A stretch of 64,000 nucleotides of DNA from Malania oleifera. Taxonomy: Eukaryota > Streptophyta > Magnoliopsida > Santalales > Ximeniaceae. The first letter of the stretch is position 1; each line of letters starts with the position of its first letter. A program made the position numbers and the translations under genes. The stretch lies in contig NC_080419.1 of assembly GCF_029873635.1 (NCBI RefSeq), positions 66,492,823 to 66,556,822 of the forward strand, written 5' to 3'. Shown here in pieces: positions 34,748-44,858 of this stretch. Under the pieces are notes generated by a model. It had not been told where the DNA came from. It worked only from the letters and a program-made list of their open reading frames with translations, and ran no database searches.

Positions 34748-34758
34748 TCTGATACCAA
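34748..34758 (-). other. Primer-binding site of element C
   Basis: Plus-strand CTCTGATACCA is the exact complement of TGGTATCAGAG (initiator tRNA-Met), two bases from the LTR edge. Confidence 0.9.
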
Positions 34759-35763
34759 ACTATAACGACTTGCTTAATTTTCTATATAATTAATTACCCT
34801 GATACCACTAATTAGTCATATAATAAAATCAATCCAAACCCGTGGGTATCGGGGATACACCTATCATACACAAGGGAAACTTAAGTAGCAGTAAAAATAA
34901 ATTACATTATAATCTCCGAACCATAAAGTGCATAATACCAGAGTTATCTACAATCCACCATAATACCATATATGTCCATTCTCTAAAATCAAAAGATACA
35001 TCAAGGATCTTTCAACAAAACCTACTAATCCTAGCCCAAAAACTGACCTTCCTAGTGGGGTAGTACAAATATCTCAACGGCAACCTTAGTTCATAGGTCT
35101 TGGGTAGTACAAATATCTCAACGGTGACCTCAGTTCATAGGTCTTTCTAAGTTCCCTGAAATAGCTTAAGCTAGGGGTGAGACACCTCTCAATAAGGGAA
35201 ATAAACTAACTACAGTTGTGTAACAACATGAATATTTAAATGTTATTATAAACATACAGTACATTTCACATGTTTGGAAACTGATGATATCGTAACTAAT
35301 TAAACATATCATTTCATAAATATACTAATTCATACTGCATATCACCATTCCTAAAATCATCTGATATAACTAGTAATTCTAAAATTATACCCAGGATGTA
35401 CAAGCTACCTGTGTCATGTATTGCCCCCCATGACAGGTTGTGCAGCCCGAAGGCGGGACCCGACAATGGTTGCTCGACCACTGTCGAGCCAAAAATTTCT
35501 GTAAGTACGATCCTGACTGCCAGGTGGACGTCTACAACTATACACTGAAAGCCACATCGACTATCCATCTCCCACCCCCTCTATTAGCAGGGGCGGTTAG
35601 CACAAGTCTGAACTGAACTGATCTATTTAGCTACGATACCGTGCTCCTGGAACTGAATTGAACCACCATCCGGGTTCTAATAACATATCATACATGATAA
35701 TATACTTGTTTGCACATAAATAGATTGATAGCATTTTTTGATTTCTATAATAAGATGAATAAA

Positions 35764-35866
35764 TACGGCCCTACGCCGATTACATTCATAATTGCAGCCT
35801 TGAGCCGCATACATACATAATCCACGGCCCTGCGCCAGCAATCAATCATGGCCTTGCGCCGAACAT
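35764..35866. repeat. Degenerate tandem repeat GGCCCTGCGCCG in LTR of C
   Basis: CGGCCCTACGCCG, GCAGCCTTGAGCCG, CGGCCCTGCGCCA and TGGCCTTGCGCCG occur at 25-35 bp spacing inside otherwise AT-rich R-U5. The other LTRs in the window lack it, and the partner LTR is deleted here. Confidence 0.7.
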
Positions 35867-36566
35867 AACATATATACTGATTTGAATAAATATATTGTTT
35901 ATCATGTATTCTGAAATCATAGTGTACTGTATTATTCTGTTATTCCTAAAAATCACAGAAACGTGCTTTTTATAGAAAAAAAATTTACTTAACATAATAC
36001 AATTTATATAAAATAATATTCATGCCACACAATGTTGAATAACACCATAAATTCCATTCTAAAATCATATTTCCTGACATTTCATCCTGAAAATACATAT
36101 TCCTGTATAATAGCAGTATTTTCCCAAATATACATTTTTACCAATATGCTCATATATAATACATACTTTCTGAAAATTAATTCGCTAATACGTAATAATA
36201 ATTTTCATGAAAAATAACTACTTTAGTTTACTCCCTTACCTGACAACTGAAAAGCCCCTATAAAGTTTAGTCTTACACCTGTAGGGTTCCCTATTCAACA
36301 CCTTGAAAACAACATCTTGCAGAACAAAACTTTAGTATTTCTCCATGTACTACATTCCTTATAACTATGGGAAAGCCAAATACTTCATAAAAAGCCTTAC
36401 CTTGAATTTAGAATGAAATCAAAGTTAACCCCACCAGCAATCCACTCCAAAAGATTTGAAGAAAACTCTCCCAGGAGTGTCGCGGTGGCCTCAGATCATC
36501 GAACCGGTAAGAATATGGCCCGAAAACTTAGAGAGAAGGAGGTAGGGACGAACATGAGAAATAAAG

Positions 36567-36623
<57 letters not shown>

Positions 36624-36664
36624 GGTTTCTGTGTGGAAATTCGACTGAAAAATCAAGTTTAGGT

Positions 36665-36870
36665 TATTTATACACTGGCATTCGTCGACGAGACATGTCA
36701 CTTCGTCAACAAGGTCAAGAAGGAAATTCGTCAACAAATGCTTACTCCTCATCGACGAAGTTCATAACTGTGATAAATCCTCTCAGTACCTTCTCGTCGA
36801 CCAGACACGTCCCCATCAACGAGCCCCTCATCTGTGCTCGTCGACGAACTCCCTGTGTTCGTCGAAGAGA
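36665..36870 (-). promoter_or_regulatory. U3 promoter of element C: GTCGAC array and TATA box
   Basis: Minus-strand order: TCGACGAACACAGGG, TCGTCGACGAGCACAG, TTGATGGGGACGTG, CTGGTCGACGAG, TTCGTCGATGAGGAG, TTGTTGACGAAT, TTGTTGACGAAG, CTCGTCGACGAATG, then TATAAATA (36672-36665). Eight near-palindromic words precede one TATA box. Confidence 0.6.
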
Positions 36871-37477
36871 CCCTGTTTAATTTCCTTCTTTTCTCTCCCC
36901 CTTCTATTATTAAATTACGATATATATGCGAGTCTCTACACTTTATGAAAATTTACATCTTTACTGAACCATTCAGATACAGCTATTGAATGGACTAAAA
37001 AGCCTATTTTCTAAAAGATAACTTAAGAGATTTCAAGTTGGGTTTTTTGATTTTTCCTACCAAAAAAACCAAAAATTACGCAAAATCCAAATACTTCTCA
37101 TAAATAACCCAAAAAAAAGTTTTTTAGCTTTAATTGAAAATGTTTTTTTTTTTGGAAACTACATATAGCTTGATTCCTCTTTCAATGATATGTAGGTAGT
37201 CTACTTTGCATATCCATCCATACCAAATAAAAAACCTAAATCTCTTCTATATTTCTTCTTCCTTTTTCTTTGTTGTTTGTGTTGTATGTGTTATACATGT
37301 TTGTTTCATTAGGCATTAAAGTAGTAGGACTTTTACAAGTACTACAAAACTCTTTTCAAAACGAGTAACGGTTAAGCATTTTCAAAATGGGATGTACACA
37401 CATATACACACAAGGTAGCATGGTAACCATTCATGAGAATGGATGTTATAGGGTGCTAACTCTTTGAATTCCCAAGA

Positions 37478-37483
37478 AATGGA
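37478..37483. repeat. Target-site duplication of element B (left copy)
   Basis: AATGGA here and AATGGA at 46469-46474 bracket element B when its left end is taken at 37484 rather than at the usual LTR start 37613. Six bases is one more than usual for gypsy. Confidence 0.7.
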
Positions 37484-37921
37484 TGTAACCACGGTTATCC
37501 TCCGCCATAAGTGAGGGCAGGTAATAAAATAAGTAGACTATTTTGCCTTTAAAAAATGGTCGGTTATATGAATAATAAATTTTGAGGACGAAATTTTATG
37601 AGGAGGGGAGAATATAATGACCCAAAGAATAATGGTATTAAAATTATAAAGAGGGAGGGAAATAGAAATAGAAATAGAAGGAGGCAGCAGGCTTCTTCGA
37701 CAGATGCTACGCGTTCATCGATGACATTGCACTTTGGATGTAATAACTCTGAAGATTTACACAAGGTCTCGTCGAAGAACATAGGGATTTCGTCGACGAG
37801 GGCATAAGGAGATCTCATCAATGAAACCATGTCTCGTCGACAAGATGACATGTTTTATCGACGAATCTAAGCCTATAAATAGTGAACCCTGGTTAATTTG
37901 CAAAAAAAAATGGTGTAAATC

Positions 37922-37985
<64 letters not shown>

Positions 37986-38343
37986 AACGCCTCTCCCTCC
38001 TTCTCTCTTCGATTTTGGCCCCGTTTCTTGTCGGATCGAAAATTCGAGGCCACAACGACGCTCCTGGTGAAGTTCTCTACAAGACTGCTGGAGCTGATTA
38101 TTGGTGGAATTGGTTTGGAGTTCATCCCAAATTCAGGGTAAGGTATTTTATTCAGAATCTGCTTTCCCTGCAGTTATAGTAAATGTTGTATGTAGGAAAA
38201 TACTGATGTTTTGTTCTGGGGGATGTCGTTTTTAGGGTGTTGAGTGGAGAACCCTACGGGTGTAAAGCCAGAGTTCAGTGAGGACTTTTCAGAAACTAGG
38301 TAAGGGAAATATGCTATGCTGGGAGACTTACTTACGTTATCAG

Positions 38344-38375
<32 letters not shown>

Positions 38376-39594
38376 TACCAGTTAATATACAGAATATGAA
38401 TTTTAAAGTATGTGTGGCTTGAGTAGATATTATCTGATATGGAGTTTTATACAGTTTTCTAGTATATCAAGTTGTAGAAATATAGTTAGATATTTATAGA
38501 TGTTATACAGACAGATATATAGTGGTTACAGAATGTTATGTTTTCTTAAATGCCATAACAAAGAGTATACAAGCAGATTATACACATAGAAGATACAGGC
38601 ATATTATATAGTTATAGCATCAAGATGCTACAAATATTACAGTATTTACAGCATAGATTAATAGCTTTATGGATATTTTGGAAACATAATAAAAACAATA
38701 AAAAGAGTATAGTATGTATGTATATAGTATCAAATCCCTGTGGAAAATATTACAGACAGATACAGTTTACAAAGCACAGAACCGTTGCTATATACAGAAT
38801 AGAGTGCAACCACACATCTCAAATAGTGTGTGGGTACCGTCAAATTGTGCTTGGAGAGGATGTAGCTCCCTAGTTTACTAGATTGAGGGGGCCAGTTTGA
38901 CGAGGTAGCAGCCAGTCCCGAGCTTAGGAGTGGATGCAGTTTGGCTGGGTTGAGGTAGTGTAGAGTATGATTACTTACCTGGAGGGCTGACCAGGTTAAG
39001 TCCCGCCTACGAGCCACACAACCCTAACATGAGGGGTCAAATAGTGACATACATAATCCCATGGAAAGAGCACATTTATGTATGTGTATATGTATACAAT
39101 TTTACAGCTTTTATCATATATAGTATGATATAGCAGTATGAATGATAGAAAGTTCAAATGATACAAATGTTTTAAGCTACTATATATGTGTTTTACAGTT
39201 TTTCCAAATCATATAGTTTTAAAAATTATTATTATAGTTTTACGACTCGGTCGCCACACAATAGTAATAGCATATTTCCACTTACTGAGCATCGTCTCAC
39301 CCCATTACTTTACCATTTTTTAGGTGAGCCAGCTAGACGAGAAAATTAGGCACGCGGATAGAAAGGTTACTTGGTTACCCTGATTGTAGGGTGAGTTGTG
39401 ACAGAGTTTTGCATTTTTGAGGTAGGTGATACTGGAGGGAGTTGTTTCATATGACTATGGTTTGAGTATTCTAAGTTATGGTATTATACAGTATAAATGG
39501 TTGTATGACCTATGTATTCGTTGCGTAGGAATGGTTATATATATGTATACATATATATGTTAAAAAAAATGGTGAGAATTTTTTGGACGTTACA
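37484..39594 (+). repeat. 5' LTR of element B plus 129 bp of copied 3' internal sequence
   Basis: 37613-39594 pairs with the 3' LTR 44609-46468. Its first bases read TATAATGACCC against TGTAATGACCC. The preceding 129 bp (TGTAACCACGGTTATCC to GAGGAGGGGAGAA) equal 44480-44608 in length and order. It carries the GTCGAC array, TATAAATAG (37874-37882), (CT)n (37925-37984), a donor-like GTAAGG (38138), an acceptor-like TTTTTAG (38229-38235), GGTAAGGGAAATATGC (about 38299) and (TA)n (38349-38371). Confidence 0.87.
37696..37882 (+). promoter_or_regulatory. U3 promoter of element B: GTCGAC array and TATA box
   Basis: TTCTTCGACAG, TTCATCGATGAC, TCTCGTCGAAGAA, TTTCGTCGACGAGG, TCTCATCAATGAAA, TCTCGTCGACAAG and TTTATCGACGAA precede TATAAATAG by 10-180 bp. 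The 3' LTR counterpart (44690-44778) lacks about 100 bp of the array but keeps TATAAATAG. Confidence 0.6.
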
Positions 39595-39596
39595 TT

Positions 39597-39608
39597 TTGG
39601 TAACAGAG
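39597..39608 (+). other. Primer-binding site of element B
   Basis: TGGTAACAGAGC, two bases after the LTR end TTACA. It is one base off TGGTATCAGAGC. Confidence 0.88.
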
Positions 39609-39909
39609 CCTTGGTTGCTAGGTTTTGCAGATTCTAGAGTGCAGCAGGAAACAATACCAGAATTTAGGAAAGGAATTTAGGTTTTATTCTGTGATCCGAA
39701 TACAGGACTTTCTTGGTAGTTTCCGTGTTTTTCCTAGGGTGACAATTCCAGGAAAACCATAGTAAATTGTTGACGAGTCGTGTGTTTAGGTTACAGCATT
39801 GGATTTTGAGGTTAGGATCAAGAAGGATGGTTAATAAAGGATTTGAAGTTTTAGTTCAATAAGTTAGGTCTACATGGGAAATAGGAACGGTGTTCTATAT
39901 ATTTGTAGG
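39609..39909 (+). other. Leader of element B between primer site and gag
   Basis: Non-coding. Contains GGGTGACAATTCCAGGAAAACC (39738-39759), the counterpart of the leader words in A and C. No gene is seen. Confidence 0.65.
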
Positions 39910-40860
39910 ATGGACATAGGAGGTTGTAGTGCTCACGCCAGTGGGGATGATGGAGCGGGTCCTTCTGGCGCGTGAGGTGGAAATTCAGATGCTGTGCTAC
40001 GTAGTGTGGCTTAGCAAGTTATGGATCAGATATCACAGAGCTCTAGAAAGCAAGGAGGTACATCTCTAGTTCAAGGATATACTATAGATAATTTTATGAA
40101 GATGAATCCGCCAGCCTTTTCTAGAGCAGCTGACCCTGCAGTTGCTGAAACTGGTTGCAGGAGGTAGAGAAGATCCTGATAGTACTTCACTACACTGATG
40201 AGCAAAGGGTCTTATATGCTACATATAGACTGGCGAGGGAGGCCGAGAGATGGTGGGCATCTACCAGGCTATTGGAGGAGCAGAGGGTTATACCAGTGCC
40301 GATGACCTGGGCTTAATTCAGGGAGATGTTCTTCGATAGGTACTATCCTGCCTCAGTTAGAGAGGCTTGAGTACAGGAGTTTTTGAGTCTATCCTAGGGG
40401 TCGATGACAATCCAGCAGTACGTGGTGAGATTTATCGAGCTCTCACGTTTCTACCCATATATTATCCTCGATGAAGTGAAGAAGGTCAAAATGTTCGAGA
40501 GAAACTTGAGGCAAGATATTTATAGGCAGGTGGCGGTATTAAGGATCTAGTATTTTACAGAGTTGGTTGACAGGGCTATTATTGCAGAGAAGAGTCTACC
40601 TAGGGAGACTGAGACACAGAGTTAGAAGAAATGGATTGCGCCTTCGAGTTTTCAGGCGGGTTCTAGTCGAGGCCCTTGGAGAGGAGGTAGATCTGGAAGA
40701 GGTCAGAGACTGATGGTAGAGCATGGGGGATTTGAGAGTGGACATTTTCCTATCATATGTTCTAGATGTGGACGAAGACACCCTGGTGAGTGCCGACTGG
40801 GGGAAATGTTTGTTATCGCTGTGGGAGGTCTGGTTATATGGCTTGATCCTTCCAGATGAC
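39910..40860 (+). pseudogene. gag of element B
   Basis: ATG 39910 opens MDIGGCSAHASGDDGAG, aligned with the gag starts of A and C. A TGA and a TAG follow within 40 codons. Further on, the gag core ([36 protein letters not shown]) runs across several stops and at least two frames. The zinc knuckle CSRCGRRHPGEC lies at about 40762-40797. It would build the particle. This copy is clearly inactive. Confidence 0.82.
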
Positions 40861-41373
40861 ACCAGATTATGTACCGGATCCTAGGCCATTTTGGGGAAGA
40901 TACCAAGCGCCCTGCGGAGGTCAGCAAAGAAATACCGTGCCGGTGAGGGTTTATGCATTGATGTCGGAAGACGCCGAGACGGCTGGAGACGTGGTCACAG
41001 GTACCCTTACTGCTTTACCATATAAAATTACTTTTTTGTTCGATACAGGTGCTACCCACTCCTTTATATCAGTGGGATATGTAAGAATGACTGGTGTAGA
41101 GACACAGCCATTAAATATAGAACTATCTATGGGTACGCCGATGGGATATGTAGTAAGATGCAAGAGGGTGCTTCGAAATTTTCCAATAAGTATTCAGGAG
41201 AGAGTGTTATTAGTCGATCTTATGGTCCTAGATATGTAGAGGTTGATGTGATACTGGGCATGGATTGGCTAGCTACTCATTACGCAAGCATAGATTGCCA
41301 CCAGAAAAAAGTAATTTTCAGACCCTCGAATGAGCAACAATATAGATTCGTGGGTTCATGTGTACGTGCCTCA
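40861..41373 (+). pseudogene. Protease of element B
   Basis: The frame ending at 41239 has DAETAGDVVTGTLTALPYKI and the active site LFDTGATHSFIS near 41038-41073, then VDLMVLDM. A one-base frameshift at the stop (about 41238) passes to VDVILGMDWLATHYASIDCH in the frame to 41379. The aspartic protease would mature Gag-Pol. Confidence 0.85.
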
Positions 41374-41559
41374 CCATAGCTGGTGTCGACTATTCAGGTG
41401 AGGATATTGTTATAGGGTGGTTTCTAGGGGTATGTTGCATACATAAAAGAAGTACCAAAAGAAGAATTGAGATGAGCTGACATACTAGTAGTAAGGGAAT
41501 TCCCATATGTCTTTCTAAAAGAATTGTCTGGTTTGCCGCCTAGCCATGAAATTGAGTTT

Positions 41560-42830
41560 ACTATAGATCTGTTGTTGAGATCTGCACCGGTATCTAAAGC
41601 ACCGTACCGTATGGCTCCAGTTGAGTTGAAAGAACTGAAAAATCAATTACAGGAATTGCTGGACAAAGGGTTTATCAGGCCCAGTGTGTCGCCCTAGGGA
41701 GCGCCAATTTTGTTCGTGAAAAAGAAATATGGAACCAAGAGATTGTGCATTGATTATAAGGAGATAAATATACTAACAGTTAAGAATAAATATCATCTCC
41801 CTATGATTGATGATTTATTTGATCAACTCCAGGGGACCCAGGTTTATTCTAAAATTGACCTGCGATCGGGTTACCATCAGGTGAAAGTTAGAGCAGAAAA
41901 TATAGCTAAGACTGCATTCTGTACTAGATATGGGCATTACGAGTTCTTAGTGATGCCATTTGGGTTGACTGATGCACTAGAAGAATTTATGGATTTAATG
42001 AATCGGGTGTTCCATCAATACTTAGATCAGTTTATGGTGGTCTTCATTGATGATATACTGGTCTACTCGAGGAATTTTGAGGACCATGAACATCATTTGG
42101 TGTTGCAGATATTGAGAGAAAGGAAATTATAGGCAAAATTCAAGAAATGTGAGTTCTAGTTAAGGCAAGTTACCTTTTTCGACCATGTGATCTCTGAAGC
42201 AGGTGTATCAATCGATTCAAGTAAAATAGAGGTGGAAGTAAGTTGGGAAAGGCCAGGCAGCGTTCAGGAGGTCAAGAGTTTTCTAGGATTAGCAGGCTAT
42301 TACCAGCGCGTAGATGGCTTCTCCAGACTATCAGGTCCATTAACACGACTTACAAGAAAAAATGTGAAGTTTGATTGGACCAACAACTATGAGCAGAGTT
42401 TTCAGGAGTTAAAGCAGTCGTTAGTTTCAGCTCTGGTATTAGCTATTCCATCAAGGGAGGACGGGTTTGTAATATACAGTAATGCCTCTTTGAAGGGTCT
42501 TGGATGTATGTTGATGCAGCATGGCAGGGTTATTGCGTATGCGTCTAGGCTACTTAAAGAGTATGAGAGGAATTATCCTGTCCATGATTTAGAGCTTGCT
42601 GCGGTGGTGTATGCTCTCAAGATCTAGAGGCATTACCTATATGGTGGGAAGTGCGAGATTTTTACGGATCACAAGAGCCTGAAGTATTTCTTTACTTAGA
42701 AGGAACTAAATATGAGACAAAGAAGGTGGCTAGAGCTTATTAAAGACTATGACTGCACAATTAGTTACCACCTAGGGAAAGTGAATGTGGTAGCTGATGC
42801 TTTGAGTAGGAAATTAATGGGACCAGTACT
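41560..42830 (+). pseudogene. Reverse transcriptase and RNase H of element B
   Basis: From [18 protein letters not shown] (about 41590), then [12 protein letters not shown] (TAG at 41696 where C has Trp), [11 protein letters not shown], the FIDD box at 42043-42054, a stop at 42130, CEF*LRQV (Trp in C), [12 protein letters not shown] and RNase H. The RNase H motif reads VIYSNAS where A has VIYSDAS, a catalytic Asp to Asn change. It then has [16 protein letters not shown] (Trp in A and C), [11 protein letters not shown] (Gln in C) and the connection DALSRK near 42795. One frame holds throughout, so substitutions rather than indels broke it. Confidence 0.87.
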
Positions 42831-43009
42831 AGCAGCCATAGAGATTCCGCATTCAATTTTGATAGATTTGGGGAGGCTCGGCATAGAATTAATAGAAGAA
42901 AGTCCTCAGGCAGTCATTGCCACTCTAGTGGTTTGGCCTACATTATACGAGAGGATTACAGTAGCCCAGAGTGATGATACAGAGTTGGCAGAGGTAATGG
43001 CTAGGGTGG

Positions 43010-44374
43010 GAGATAGTCTGGGTGAGGAATTCAGCATATCAGATGACAAAGCTTTGTGGTTCCATACTAGGCTCTGTGTTCCTGCAAATACCGAGATCAG
43101 AGGAACTGTATAGGAGGAGACTCATAGATCCCTATACACTGTACATCCAGATAGCACTAAAATGTATCGGGATCTACGAGAGTACTTCTAGTAGAGTGGA
43201 ATAAAGAGAGAGATAGCTGAATTTGTACAGTAGTGCTTGACGTACCGGTAGGTTAAAGCTGAGCACCAGAGACCAGCAGGGCAGTTGCAACCATTGTTTA
43301 TTCCCGAGTGGAAATGGGATTACATTTTGATGGATTTGGTTACGGGATTACCACCAGCGTGACAGGGGTTGAATGCAATTTGGGTGGTTGTTGATCGTTT
43401 GATGAAGACCACTCATTTCATTTCGATTAAAGTGGTTATTCCATGGACAGATTGGTAGAAATATATATATTCAGGAGATAGTTCGCGTTCATGGTGTGCC
43501 GGTATCCATAGTCTCCGACCGAGATCCTCGATTTACTTTGCAATTTTGGAAAAGTTTTCAGGAGACTATGGGTACATAGTTAGCATTTAGCACTGCTTTC
43601 TATCCCCAGATAGATGGACAGACTGAGAGGACAATCCAGACATTAGAAGATATGCTTCATGCATGCGTGCTGGATTTCAGGGGTAGCTGGACTCAGTTTC
43701 CACCACTAGTTGAATTTGCTTATAATAACAGCTACTAGGCTAGTATCGGCATGGCTCCATATGAGCCATTGTATGGTAGGAGATGTCATTCTCCTCTATT
43801 CTAGGATGAAGTAGGTGAAAGGCAAGTGTTTGGTCCACACATTGTACAGCAGGCATGTGATATGGTCCGACTGATTAGAGAAAGAACTAGTACCACGCAG
43901 AGTCGACAGAAAAGCTACGCAGACACTTGCCGCCGAGAACTAGAGTTTGATGTGGGGGATCGGGTTTTCTTGAATGTGGCTCCTCTGAAAGGAGTTATAA
44001 GGATTGGAAAGAAGGACAAGTTGAGCCCTAGGTATATTGGCCTTTTTGAGATACTAAAGAGAATAGAGTCAGTTGCCTATAGGCTAGCTTTGCCGCCAGC
44101 TTTGGCTCGAATTCATGATGTATTTCATGTTATTATGTTAAAGAAATACGTCCCAGACCCGTCCCATATAATCAGCTATGCAGAGATAGAACTCAAAGAT
44201 TCACTAACTTATGAAGAGACACCAGTATAGATTTTAGACAGAAAGACACAAGAACTGCGTACTAAAGAAATTCAACTAGTGAAGATTTTGGGGAGGAACC
44301 ATGCAATGGAAGAAGCCTCATGGGAACTCGAGGATGAAATTAAAAAGAAATACCCACATTTTTTCCAAGAGTAA
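43010..44374 (+). pseudogene. Integrase with chromodomain, element B
   Basis: Zinc-binding region around 43110-43250 (EETHRSLYTVHP, then [18 protein letters not shown]). The core has [13 protein letters not shown] (first Asp near 43334), a frameshift near 43440, VSDRDPRF (second Asp), and DGQTERTIQTLEDML (Glu). It then reads NNSY*ASIG and LF*DEVGER, where C has Gln and Trp. The C-terminal block 43826-44227 holds VFLNVAPLKGV and [24 protein letters not shown]. After a TAG at 44228 (Gln in A) the chromodomain follows: ILDRKTQELR, WRNHAMEEASWELEDEIK-type text, ending TAA at 44372-44374. All DDE residues survive, and the full chromodomain end is present only in this copy. Confidence 0.86.
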
Positions 44375-44595
44375 CCAGGTAATGTAAATAGTTAGGTAAT
44401 GTTTCTTTTCCAGGTACATGTACTATTTAGTTAATAAGTAGTTTTTAATTTTATTTATGTAATCTCTCAAAACATATAATGTAACCACGGTTATCCTCCA
44501 CCACAAGTGAGGGCAGGTAATAAAATAAGTAGACTATTTTGCCTTTAAAAAATGGTGAGTTATATGAATAGTAAATTTCGAGGACGACATTTTAT
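44375..44595 (+). other. 3' untranslated region of element B
   Basis: Contains TGTAACCACGGTTATCC from 44480, the sequence that forms the outer left end of the element at 37484. No purine-rich tract precedes it here (CAAAACATATAA). Confidence 0.75.
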
Positions 44596-44608
44596 GAGGA
44601 GGGGAGAA
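44596..44608 (+). other. Polypurine tract of element B
   Basis: GAGGAGGGGAGAA directly before TGTAATGACCC. A second copy lies at 37600-37612 as part of the extended left end. Confidence 0.9.
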
Positions 44609-44818
44609 TGTAATGACCCAAATAATAATGGTATTAAAATAATAAAGAGGGAAGGAAATAGAAATAGAAACAGAAGGAGGCAGCAGGCTTCATCAACGAA
44701 CATAGGGAGTTCATCGACGAAACCATGTCTCGTCGACAAGATGACATGTTTCATCGATGAATATGAGCATATAAATAGGGAACCTTGGTTAATTTGCAAA
44801 AAAAATGGTGTAAATCTT

Positions 44819-44858
<40 letters not shown>

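Larger units (their letters stand above)
28493..36940 (-). mobile_element. Ty3/gypsy Tekay/Del-type element C
   Basis: Full-outline minus-strand element. In element order it has a 5' LTR (36940-34761), primer site (34758-34748), gag (34443-33420), protease (33417-33000), RT and RNase H (32970-31394), integrase with chromodomain (31345-30005), polypurine tract (29716-29705) and a shortened 3' LTR (29704-28493). It is more divergent from A and B than they are from each other, judging by wording. The integrase-chromodomain frame is uninterrupted for 378 codons, while gag and RT are broken. Confidence 0.9.
34761..36940 (-). repeat. 5' LTR of element C
   Basis: 2180 bp. The element-start end is TGTAGAGACTCGC and the inner end is ...GTCGTTATA (CA now TA). 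In element order it shows the GTCGAC array (36870-36680), TATAAATA on the minus strand (36665-36672), GA and AT tracts (36570-36622), a donor-like AAGGTAAGG (near 36402-36410), a conserved hairpin block (about 35430-35640) and a short tandem repeat (35764-35866). Confidence 0.9.
27032..37477 (+). repeat. SIRE-like LTR or LARD remnant, split by Tekay C
   Basis: Begins TGTTAGCCTCAAG, then TTGGTTTTGATGATAACAAAC, which parallels the start of the SIRE-like LTR of element D (TGTTGGCCTAACAAGG, TTGGTTTTGGTGATAA). Repeated GTCGACTGG and GGTTGACCA-type words lie upstream of a TATA box (27602-27608). The remnant stops at 28492 for element C and resumes at 36946-37477. No coding frame is visible. I cannot tell whether it is one long LTR or LTR plus leader, because no partner LTR is visible. 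Confidence 0.55.

Noticed and set aside
37757..38141. Open frames with long Arg-Glu or Leu-Ser repeats
   Set aside because: Produced by the (CT)n tract in the LTRs of B. The same happens at 44552-44998 and 57120-57257. Tract length differs between LTRs, so the frames are not conserved.
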